Below are positions 13,303 through 20,013 of a stretch of DNA of 20,013 bases, in pieces; within the stretch, counting starts at the first letter, position 1, and every line of letters begins with the position of its first letter. A program made the position numbers and the translations under genes. The stretch covers positions 1-20,013 of the forward strand of contig DATAJQ010000162.1 in NCBI GenBank assembly GCA_036262095.1, read 5' to 3'. The DNA comes from Terrimonas_A sp036262095. GTDB lineage: Bacteria > Bacteroidota > Bacteroidia > Chitinophagales > Chitinophagaceae. Under the pieces are notes generated by a model. The model saw only the letters and a program-made list of their open reading frames with translations, did not search any database and was not told the DNA's origin.

Positions 13303-15732
13303 ATGAGAAGAATGATACTCCGCATCCTGGTCCTTTTGTTGTTGCTGGCGACCTGGCCAGGCAGCAGTATCCTGTCGCAACAGGAAGGCCGCATATCCGG
13401 CCGGGTGATTGTTGATCCAGGTGAACCGCTTGGCTATGGTACCGTAGTTTTATTAAAGGCTGCAGATTCTGCTGCAGTAAAAACGGTAATCACCAACGAT
13501 GTCGGCGATTTTGAATTTAGGGCTGTGCCTGAAGGGCGATACCGGCTCCGTGTTATGGCTGCAGGTATAGTTCAGCAGGAAGCTGTATTGACTGTGGTAG
13601 GCAAACAAGCGGCCTTATCAGCAATAACCATTCATGTGCAACGGGCAGTTACTCAATTGCAGGCTGTAAAAATTGTTGCAAAAAGACCATTGGTTGAAAT
13701 AAAGATTGACATGACTGTTGTGAATGTGGATGCTTTATTGTCCAATGCCGGCAGTAATGCACTGGAAGTGCTGGAGCTATCGCCAGGGGTGAGAGTGGAT
13801 AACGATAATATCAACCTTAATGGCAAGCAGGCTGTGACAATTTATATAGATGATAAACCCACTTATTTACAGGGAAGCGACCTAGCCAGTTACCTGCGAT
13901 CAATTCCTGCAGGAATGCTGGACAGGATTGAGATCATGCCCAATCCGCCGGCCCGCTACGATGCAGCAGGCAATGGAGGCATCATCAATATTAAATTGAA
14001 AAAGAACCGAAACAAAGGGTTTAACGCTGCAATAGTATCTGAGAACATCCGTGGCAGGCGGACCAGATTATCTCAAAGTGCTAACCTGGGTTTCCGGAAT
14101 GATAAATTCAACCTGTATGGTAATTTAAGTTACTACGCCGGAGCAGGATTGGCTACTGTTAACAGCAGCAGGAATTATGTGGCGGATACTGGCCGCAGCC
14201 TGCAATCGCTTAATCAACTGACGACCATTAATACTCCCAATCACAATATACAGGCAAAAGCAGGTATCGATTGGTATGCTTCACCCAAAACAACCTGGAG
14301 CGCTTATATCAGCCGCTACAGCCGGGGCCTGAAAGAAGAAACTGCCCTTACCAGCACTCAGTCTTATTTCGCCACTCCTGCGGATAGCATCACGGAAGGA
14401 AACAACCTGGCCAGGAATGATGCAGGCAATACCGGTTTTCATTCAGGATTCCGGCAGGTATATGATACGCTTGGACGAGAGCTGTCTATCCTCGCCGATT
14501 ACACAGGTTATGAATTCGATCAGGTGTTGCAGAATGCAAATACGAGCTATCAAAAGAATGGTAATGATAAAGACCAGGAGGCACTGAATGGTATTCTTTC
14601 AGACAGGATAAATATTTTTTCAGTGAAAGGGGATTATGTACATCCCATTACCAGGCAGGCTAAAATAGAAGCCGGCTTTAAATCAAGCATGGTTTCTACC
14701 CGGAACAATGCACTCTATGAAGGAAGGTTTTCTGATACAACGTATGCCGCGAACAATCATTTCAAATATAAGGAAAGGATACACGCAGCTTATTTCAATT
14801 ATAGCGGTCAGTTTAAGAGGATAGATATTCAAACAGGTCTGCGGCTGGAGCATGCTGATGTTTCTGGCAAAGAAACGGATGGTACTATTTCTTTTGATAG
14901 AAGCTATACGCGTTTATTCCCAACCATGTTCTTGTTATGGAAGGTTGACAGGAATGATCAGCACCGTCTGCATTTTTCTTTCGGCCGCAGGATTGACCGG
15001 CCTGGGTATGCCAACCTGAATCCATTTGCAGTGCCAAGAGACCGCTATACTTATACAACAGGCAATCCTCTACTCAAACCAGCGCTTTCGCTCAACTTTG
15101 AACTGGCTTATATTTTCAGGAGCAATTTTACAGCGTCATTTTTTTATAACCGGCTGAAGGATGCGATGAGTGAAACAGTTGTAACAAAGGATAACTTATT
15201 TTACAGTGCTCCCGGCAATTTAAGCAACAGCATCGTTCGTGGCTTTTCACTCAATGGGTTGTTGCACCCTCTTCCCTGGTGGCAATGCAATGCCAGTTTA
15301 CTGTACAGTCATACAAGCTTGCGAACACTGTTTAACAACCAGGAGATTTTATCTCGGGGTGGTAGCTGGAACATTGGATTGACACAACAACTAACGATGC
15401 AAAGAGGATGGAGTGCTGAACTGGTTTTTGATTATTCTTCGGCGCAGGTGTATGCACAAGTCAGGCAGGCAGCGACCTGGTTTATGCATGCCGGGATAGG
15501 AAAAAAAATATGGAAGGAGAAGGGATCAGTGCGGTTGAATGTGCGTGATCTTTTCTATACCCGGGTTGACAGACAGGGTTATTTGCAGGCAGCTGGCGTG
15601 GCAGGTTTCTCGAGTCGCAAATGGGATACCAGGAGTATAACACTGGCATTTACCTACCGGCTGTCCAAAGGAAAAAGCGCAGGGCAAAAGAGATTGGAAG
15701 CTACTGAAGAAAATAAACGGCTGGCCGAGTAA
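13303..15732 (+). CDS. Outer-membrane beta-barrel receptor (TonB-dependent receptor-like)
   Basis: An 809-residue secreted protein. A signal peptide (about 1-25, LRILVLLLLLATWPGSS) is followed by a carboxypeptidase-regulatory-like Ig domain (about 28-115, ISGRVIVDPGEPLGYGTVVL with GRYRLRVMAAG). Then comes a plug-like domain (about 125-235: ALEVLELSPGVRVDNDNINLNGKQ, in pieces LELSPGVRVD, INLNGKQAVTIYIDD, and AAGNGGIINIKLKK) and a large barrel to about residue 790, ending in ITLAFTYRLSKGK plus a 20-residue charged tail. This fits the outer-membrane beta-barrel family related to TonB-dependent receptors. I see no SusD partner and no clear TonB box, so the substrate is unknown. The upstream divergent LytS/LytTR pair suggests it is the regulated output. 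Confidence 0.88.
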   Translation: MRRMILRILVLLLLLATWPGSSILSQQEGRISGRVIVDPGEPLGYGTVVLLKAADSAAVKTVITNDVGDFEFRAVPEGRYRLRVMAAGIVQQEAVLTVVGKQAALSAITIHVQRAVTQLQAVKIVAKRPLVEIKIDMTVVNVDALLSNAGSNALEVLELSPGVRVDNDNINLNGKQAVTIYIDDKPTYLQGSDLASYLRSIPAGMLDRIEIMPNPPARYDAAGNGGIINIKLKKNRNKGFNAAIVSENIRGRRTRLSQSANLGFRNDKFNLYGNLSYYAGAGLATVNSSRNYVADTGRSLQSLNQLTTINTPNHNIQAKAGIDWYASPKTTWSAYISRYSRGLKEETALTSTQSYFATPADSITEGNNLARNDAGNTGFHSGFRQVYDTLGRELSILADYTGYEFDQVLQNANTSYQKNGNDKDQEALNGILSDRINIFSVKGDYVHPITRQAKIEAGFKSSMVSTRNNALYEGRFSDTTYAANNHFKYKERIHAAYFNYSGQFKRIDIQTGLRLEHADVSGKETDGTISFDRSYTRLFPTMFLLWKVDRNDQHRLHFSFGRRIDRPGYANLNPFAVPRDRYTYTTGNPLLKPALSLNFELAYIFRSNFTASFFYNRLKDAMSETVVTKDNLFYSAPGNLSNSIVRGFSLNGLLHPLPWWQCNASLLYSHTSLRTLFNNQEILSRGGSWNIGLTQQLTMQRGWSAELVFDYSSAQVYAQVRQAATWFMHAGIGKKIWKEKGSVRLNVRDLFYTRVDRQGYLQAAGVAGFSSRKWDTRSITLAFTYRLSKGKSAGQKRLEATEENKRLAE

Positions 15733-15741
15733 ATGCCTTAC

Positions 15742-15778
15742 AAAAGCAATGGCCTGTGTAATACGGGCCATTGCTTTT
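15742..15778. terminator. Bidirectional intrinsic terminator
   Basis: AAAAGCAATGGCC (15742-15754) pairs perfectly over 13 bp with GGCCATTGCTTTT (15766-15778) across an 11-base loop. With T-rich sequence at the end on both strands, it can serve the plus-strand receptor gene and the convergent minus-strand porin gene. Confidence 0.9.
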
Positions 15779-15798
15779 TAGTCAAATCTTATATAATG

Positions 15799-16866
15799 TC
15801 AGAAGCTGAACATACCTGCTATCAGGAAAGTAGCTGTGCTTTTTTTACCAGTAACACCATCATTCTTGCTGAATACAGGTTGTGATGCATTATCCAACCT
15901 GAATTCGGGGATCAGCGTGAAATTGCCGGTTTTGTATTGCGCAGATAAGGTTGCCTGGAAAATATCTGCACCAATCTTTACAGCATCTTTTTCATCTGCG
16001 AAATACTCTGTGCGAAGAGTAAGACCCAGTGCGGCAGTGGGATCATAATTGAAATAAAGGGCAGAGCCCCACCATTTGTCTGTGCCGTCTTTCACATCAT
16101 TTTTCAATAATTGAATAGTCCCATCATAACCGATACCGAACTTATCCGAAACTTTGGCGGAAGCCGTGATGCCTACCTGGTTGACACTGACAGCAGCCGG
16201 GCTTGACTTTGCGCCAAACCAACCGGAATAGTTAGCAAAGATGGAGAACTTGTCACCTACATGACTGTACTGTGCATTCAGCACTTTAGTACTCGCCCAG
16301 TTGGGCGAAGTAATGTCCGTAGGATTGGCAATACCGATCATAATGCCATTTCCATTGTTCAAAGCGAGATCAGCTTTCACACCGGTATGGGAAAACGGGC
16401 CATAAGAAAACATATAAGACATGCTGTAGTTCCTGTTCACCTGCGGGTCGAGCACTTCATAACCGATATGTGTGCCCCATTTGCCCAGCGACAGGGTCAG
16501 TTTTTCGGAAGGCTTCCAGTAAACGTATGCCTGCTTGACGATCTGAAGAGATTTTTCATCGGCATAAGAAAACTCTTCAGCTCTTTTGCCAAAGCCCAGA
16601 TCGGCTACAACGCCTGCTTTTTCAGTGGAGTAGGTGGCTTTCAGGGAAGCCATACCTAACTGGAACGTATTCTGTGAATTGGTGAAGCTGGTGAGACTAT
16701 TGAACCCCAGGCCTCCATTGGGAGTATTATCAAAATTGTACCGGTAATAAGCATCCACAGAGCCGGAGATTTTCAGCGGGCTTTCTTTGGCCGTGGAATC
16801 CTGTGCGAAGATATTTGTGCAGGCACACGCTGCCAGCAACAGCAAAAAGCTATTTTTTCGTAACAT
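15799..16866 (-). CDS. Outer-membrane porin, BBP2/OmpL-like
   Basis: A 355-residue outer-membrane protein. A signal peptide (about 1-21, cleavage near NIFA-QDS) contains an LAAC stretch that resembles a lipobox, but the barrel architecture favours signal peptidase I. The mature part is alternating amphipathic strands with Tyr/Phe-rich turns: ISGSVDAYYRYNFDN at the start, LTLSLGKWGTHIGYEVLDPQVNRNYSMSY (in pieces LSLGKWGTHIGYE, NRNYSMSYMF), and FTLIPEFRLDNAS with a terminal aromatic AGMFSF. These are typical of the putative beta-barrel porin-2 family found in Bacteroidota. It lies downstream of amt on the same strand, so a role in uptake of nitrogenous solutes is plausible but inferred. A long hairpin in the 117-base gap may give it a different expression level from amt. 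Confidence 0.82.
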   Translation of the reverse strand: MLRKNSFLLLLAACACTNIFAQDSTAKESPLKISGSVDAYYRYNFDNTPNGGLGFNSLTSFTNSQNTFQLGMASLKATYSTEKAGVVADLGFGKRAEEFSYADEKSLQIVKQAYVYWKPSEKLTLSLGKWGTHIGYEVLDPQVNRNYSMSYMFSYGPFSHTGVKADLALNNGNGIMIGIANPTDITSPNWASTKVLNAQYSHVGDKFSIFANYSGWFGAKSSPAAVSVNQVGITASAKVSDKFGIGYDGTIQLLKNDVKDGTDKWWGSALYFNYDPTAALGLTLRTEYFADEKDAVKIGADIFQATLSAQYKTGNFTLIPEFRLDNASQPVFSKNDGVTGKKSTATFLIAGMFSF

Positions 16867-16894
16867 TGTATTTACATTTTAGATGTTAAGGAAA

Positions 16895-16948
16895 GGGCAC
16901 AGCAGGTATAAACTTTTGCGAGAAGTTTATACTGATTGATCTGTGCCT
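16895..16948 (-). promoter_or_regulatory. Long hairpin in the amt-porin spacer
   Basis: An outer stem GGCACAG (16896-16902)/CTGTGCC (16941-16947) encloses an inner stem GTATAAACTT (16906-16915)/AAGTTTATAC (16923-16932) with a 7-base loop. In the direction of amt to porin transcription no strong T-run follows. It is more likely a processing, stability or leaky-termination element than a full terminator. Confidence 0.55.
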
Positions 16949-16983
16949 TTTTCTATGGTTAATGGTTAGAGACGGGGTAGGGA

Positions 16984-18375
16984 TTATTCTGCGATCGTCT
17001 TTTCTTCAAAATTTCCGTTGTGGTGCACCAGCAAAGTACCCTGAAGGTATTTTTCATTGTGTTGCGATGCATCCAGTCCCTCAGCTTCTTCTTCCTGCGT
17101 AACCCGCATGGGCAATACCAGGTTGATCACTTTGAAGATGATAAAGGACATGGCAAAACTATAGCTCACAGCTACAAGCATACCTACCAGTTGGATCGGG
17201 AACTGGGAAGGGAACAGGGCGCCTTCTATTGGTTTTACTGTGCTGAAAACGCCGGTGAGAAGCATGCCGGTGATACCGCCGATACCATGACAGGCAAATA
17301 CATCCAATGGATCATCGTACCTGGTTTTATGTTTCAGGAATTCAGCAATGACATTTGAAATGATCGCTGCAATAAAGCCGATGAACAGGGCCTGGGGAAC
17401 ACCTACAAAACCTGCAGCAGGTGTGATAGCCACAAGACCCACTACAGCGCCGATACAGAAACCCAGCACAGAAGGTTTTTTTCCGCGGATCACATCCCAG
17501 AACATCCAGGACAAACCAGCAGCAGCGGCGGCTGTATTGGTAGTGGCAAAAGCATATACGCCCAGAGGGCCGGCACCCACAGCACTGCCGGCATTGAAAC
17601 CGAACCAGCCAAACCACAGCAGGCCGGTACCGATCAATACATAGGGAATATTGGCAGGAGCCGTAGCAGCAGGGTTTTTGCGGGGTTTAAGCACCAGTGC
17701 GCCTGCGAGGGCGGCCATGCCGGCAGAAATATGCACAACAGTGCCGCCGGCAAAATCCTGGACGCCCCATCCGGCCATCAATCCATTGGGATGCCATGCC
17801 ATGTGGCAGAGAGGAGCATAGACCAGTATGCCGAATAAAACAATAAAGAGCGTGTATGAACTGAAACGGATCCGCTCAGCCACTGCACCTACTACAAGGC
17901 CAGGAGTGATGATGGCAAACATCAACTGGAAAAAAGCAAAAAGAGGTAAGGGGATGGTGGATGCAAGACTCCAGGGTTCACCATTCATGACATCTTTAAA
18001 AAAGAAAAATGTGCGCGGGTCGCCGATCAGCCCATTAATGGATTTGCCAAAGCAAAGGCTGAACTGGATAACGATCCACAGCACAGAAATGATACCGGCT
18101 GAAACCGTGCTCTTGATCATGGTGGAGAGAACGTTTTTACGTCCGACCATGCCACCATAGAAAAATGCAAGAGCGGGTGTCATCAGGAAAACGAATGCGC
18201 AGGATACCAACATCCAGGCAATGTCTCCACTATTGTAAGTGTATTTGGGTGTGCCGTCTTCTTTTACAATAGAAGCCGGATCGAAAGATGCTGCCGGGCT
18301 CACAAAGATCGCTGCGACCGCTATGATCAGCAATACGAGAAAAGGAGCCACCTGTTTCACGGTTGTTTTGCTCAT
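16984..18375 (-). CDS. amt: Ammonium transporter
   Basis: A 463-residue inner-membrane channel of the Amt/MEP/Rh family, about eleven segments after an N-terminal signal-like helix (8-28). Conserved motifs: DIAWMLVSCAFVFLMTPALAFFYGG (in pieces DIAWMLVS, PALAFFYGGMVGRKN), DFAGGTVVHISAG with Asp207 and His215, and DVFACHGIGGITGMLLTGVF with His363. Asp207 and the His215/His363 pair match the ammonium-recruiting Asp160 and twin histidines of E. coli AmtB. The C-terminal tail EEEAEGLDASQHNEKYL is the region that binds PII in relatives, but no glnK lies in this window. It sits between gltD and the porin on the minus strand, which fits nitrogen assimilation. Confidence 0.95.
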   Translation of the reverse strand: MSKTTVKQVAPFLVLLIIAVAAIFVSPAASFDPASIVKEDGTPKYTYNSGDIAWMLVSCAFVFLMTPALAFFYGGMVGRKNVLSTMIKSTVSAGIISVLWIVIQFSLCFGKSINGLIGDPRTFFFFKDVMNGEPWSLASTIPLPLFAFFQLMFAIITPGLVVGAVAERIRFSSYTLFIVLFGILVYAPLCHMAWHPNGLMAGWGVQDFAGGTVVHISAGMAALAGALVLKPRKNPAATAPANIPYVLIGTGLLWFGWFGFNAGSAVGAGPLGVYAFATTNTAAAAAGLSWMFWDVIRGKKPSVLGFCIGAVVGLVAITPAAGFVGVPQALFIGFIAAIISNVIAEFLKHKTRYDDPLDVFACHGIGGITGMLLTGVFSTVKPIEGALFPSQFPIQLVGMLVAVSYSFAMSFIIFKVINLVLPMRVTQEEEAEGLDASQHNEKYLQGTLLVHHNGNFEEKTIAE

Positions 18376-18560
18376 ACTCAGTAAAGTGGGGTTTAAATAT
18401 TAAATAAAAACGTTATGCAGCAATCATCAATCCTAAATTAGAATTTAATTAGCATAATTGTATATAATGTGAAAAATATTTGAACAAATGTTTAAAAAAT
18501 GTGTAGATACGATGTAAAATATTAAATTATTAATATTCAATATTTGATTATTTGAGCATT
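18376..18560 (-). promoter_or_regulatory. AT-rich upstream region of amt with a dyad
   Basis: This stretch is strongly AT-rich and non-coding. It contains an imperfect 20-bp dyad at 18474-18493: AAATATTTG-AA-CAAATGTTT, 8 of 9 positions matching, about 99 bases upstream of the amt start. No convincing TAnnTTTG promoter or sigma-54 site was found. It probably holds the amt promoter and any nitrogen-responsive operator. Confidence 0.4.
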
Positions 18561-18594
18561 AAAAAACTCCTGCCAGTTTTATCCTGGCAGGAGT
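18561..18594 (-). terminator. Intrinsic terminator of gltD
   Basis: ACTCCTGCCAG (18566-18576) pairs perfectly over 11 bp with CTGGCAGGAGT (18584-18594) across a 7-base loop. Read on the minus strand it is followed by at least six T, 36 bases after the gltD stop codon. Confidence 0.9.
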
Positions 18595-18629
18595 CATAAA
18601 CTCTTCAGTGTCTTGTTTTCACGCCTGGA

Positions 18630-20013
18630 TCAGAGCGAGGCAAGCTGTAGTATCGAGTCCCTGGTTTCCAGCAGGGAAACGCCGCCGCTCAGAAACTCAT
18701 CCACTTTCCGGGCGCATTCCCTTCCTTCGCTGATCGCCCATACTACCAGCGACTGCCCCCGGCGGGCATCGCCGGCTGCAAAGATTTTGGAAAGGCTGGT
18801 TTGATAATTTTTATCCGTTGCTTTGATATTGCCTCTCTCATCCCTTTCTATTTCCAGTGCATTTAATAATCCTTCATGCTGCGGGTGTAAGAAACCCATC
18901 GCCAGTAAAGCCAGCTCGCAAGGGATCTCTCTTTCACTGCCCGGCACTTCGGTAAATTGTGCAGGTCTTCCCTCTGATGAAGCTTTCCATTCCAGGTCCA
19001 CCACTTTCAGGGCTTTCAATTGCCCTTTTCCATCACCAACGAATTCTTTGGTAGCAATAGCCCAATGCCTTTCACATCCTTCTTCATGAGAGGAAGTTGT
19101 TTTCAACACCATGGGATAAGTGGGCCAGGGCATCTGTACTGTGCGGCCTTCGGGTGGCTTGGGCAACAGCTCAAATTGTGTAACTGATTTGGCACCCTGG
19201 CGGTTGGATGTGCCTACACAATCGGAACCCGTATCGCCGCCGCCGATCACTACCACATTTTTGCCGGAGGCCAGTAAATGTTCATCCAGGATATTGCTTT
19301 CCAGGTTGGCATAGGCAAGCGGGTCTTTTCCGGCATTGCGTTTATTCTGTTGCTTCAGGAATTGCATGGCGAAATGGATGCCCTTCAATTCCCTGCCTGG
19401 TACCGGAAGATTGCGGGGTACTGTAGAACCGCAAGCCAGTACAATTGCATTGTATTCGCGTAGCAGGTCGTTGATATGTATGTTTACACCTACATTAGCA
19501 TGGCATTGGAACTGTACACCTTCTTCTTCCATCAGTTTTATTCTTCTTTCCACTACCCACTTTTCCAATTTGAAATCAGGGATGCCATATTGAAGCAGAC
19601 CACCTGGTTTATCATCCCTTTCAAAAACAGTAACGCTATGGCCGGCATAATTGAGCTGTGCAGCCGCAGCAAGCCCTGCAGGGCCTGAACCGATCACTGC
19701 CACTTTTTTGCCAGACCGGAGATTCGGCCTTTTGGGTTTTACAAACCCCTTTTCAAAAGCGATCTCGATGATATGTCTTTCGATCTCTTCAATAGCTACG
19801 GGTGGCTGATTAATACCCAGCACACAGGCCGATTCGCAGGGAGCAGGACAGATGCGACCGGTGAACTCAGGGAAGTTATTGGTGGATGTAAGTACATCAT
19901 ACGCTTCTTTCCAGTCTTTCCGGTACACCGCATCATTGAATTCAGGGATCACATTGCCCAGTGGGCAACCGCTGTGGCAGAATGGAACACCGCAATTCAT
20001 GCAGCGGGCCGAT
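18630..20013 (-). CDS. gltD: Glutamate synthase (NADPH) small subunit, 5' partial
   Basis: The frame is open to the window edge, so the start is missing. The ATG at 20000 is internal: upstream residues read SARC before MNCGVPFC. Cysteine clusters CMNCGVPFCHSGCPLGN and RICPAPCESACVLG are the ligands of the [4Fe-4S] clusters. An FAD-binding GxGxxG motif VAVIGSGPAGLAAAAQL, an NADPH-binding VVVIGGGDTGSDCVG and the C-terminal FAAGDARRGQSLVVWAISEGR follow. GltD passes electrons from NADPH to the large subunit GltB, which makes glutamate from glutamine and 2-oxoglutarate. gltB would be expected just beyond the window. A paralogous NADPH-dependent oxidoreductase is possible, but the motifs and length fit GltD, and amt lies downstream. 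Confidence 0.92.
   Translation of the reverse strand, partial: SARCMNCGVPFCHSGCPLGNVIPEFNDAVYRKDWKEAYDVLTSTNNFPEFTGRICPAPCESACVLGINQPPVAIEEIERHIIEIAFEKGFVKPKRPNLRSGKKVAVIGSGPAGLAAAAQLNYAGHSVTVFERDDKPGGLLQYGIPDFKLEKWVVERRIKLMEEEGVQFQCHANVGVNIHINDLLREYNAIVLACGSTVPRNLPVPGRELKGIHFAMQFLKQQNKRNAGKDPLAYANLESNILDEHLLASGKNVVVIGGGDTGSDCVGTSNRQGAKSVTQFELLPKPPEGRTVQMPWPTYPMVLKTTSSHEEGCERHWAIATKEFVGDGKGQLKALKVVDLEWKASSEGRPAQFTEVPGSEREIPCELALLAMGFLHPQHEGLLNALEIERDERGNIKATDKNYQTSLSKIFAAGDARRGQSLVVWAISEGRECARKVDEFLSGGVSLLETRDSILQLASL

Noticed and set aside
16261..16659. 132-residue plus-strand open frame opposite the porin gene
   Set aside because: The minus-strand frame has a signal peptide and barrel pattern; the plus-strand frame has neither a domain nor upstream signals.
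18376..18560. Sigma-54 promoter for amt
   Set aside because: No GG-N10-GC pattern of the usual kind was found on the minus strand upstream of amt.
1..20013. CRISPR array, tRNA, rRNA or transposase gene
   Set aside because: No regularly spaced repeat-spacer array, tRNA-like cloverleaf, rRNA stretch or transposase motif was recognised by eye.

Overview
The window looks like a chromosomal segment from a member of the Bacteroidota, most likely the Chitinophagaceae or a close relative. The signs are: a perfect Bacteroidota-type -7 promoter element (TAnnTTTG) in front of infA; start codons generally without Shine-Dalgarno sequences; a bL36 protein that has lost three of its four zinc ligands; an outer-membrane beta-barrel receptor with a carboxypeptidase-like N-terminal domain; and a LytS/LytTR two-component pair. 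This is inference from protein and promoter style; the genus was not determined.

Layout. (1) Bases 1-3576 hold the end of a plus-strand ABC exporter operon of the YbhFSR/RbbA kind: two separate ATPase subunits (the first cut by the window edge) and two ABC-2 permeases. (2) Bases 3577-4001 are a non-coding, repeat-rich spacer with nested inverted repeats. (3) At 4002-4400 is a small conserved gene of unknown function. (4) Bases 4506-8625 form the 'alpha operon': infA, rpmJ, rpsM, rpsK, rpsD, rpoA, rplQ, with its own promoter and a terminator after rplQ. The spacers between these genes are wide and carry dispersed repeats and palindromes. (5) ppc (PEP carboxylase, anaplerotic oxaloacetate supply) follows on the plus strand and ends by overlapping its stop codon with the next gene. 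(6) On the minus strand a LytS-like sensor kinase and LytTR response regulator are translationally coupled. They are divergent from an outer-membrane beta-barrel receptor (13303-15732), and a cluster of GACC boxes lies between them. (7) After a strong bidirectional terminator comes a minus-strand nitrogen-assimilation group: the end-proximal part of gltD (glutamate synthase small subunit, cut by the window edge) with its own terminator, then amt (ammonium transporter), then a BBP2-like porin. A long hairpin lies between amt and the porin.

How the genes fit together. Ammonium probably enters the periplasm through porins, crosses the inner membrane by Amt and is assimilated by the GOGAT system that includes GltD. 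PEP carboxylase, though not in the same operon, supplies TCA-cycle carbon. The LytTR pair plausibly controls the divergent receptor gene.

The genes themselves are mostly core or well-known families. I see no clear new multi-gene system. The more unusual material is in the spacers: the nested inverted repeat at 3583-3928, repeats shared between ribosomal-protein spacers, a perfect 20-bp palindrome between rpsM and rpsK, and the candidate operator between the two-component system and the receptor.
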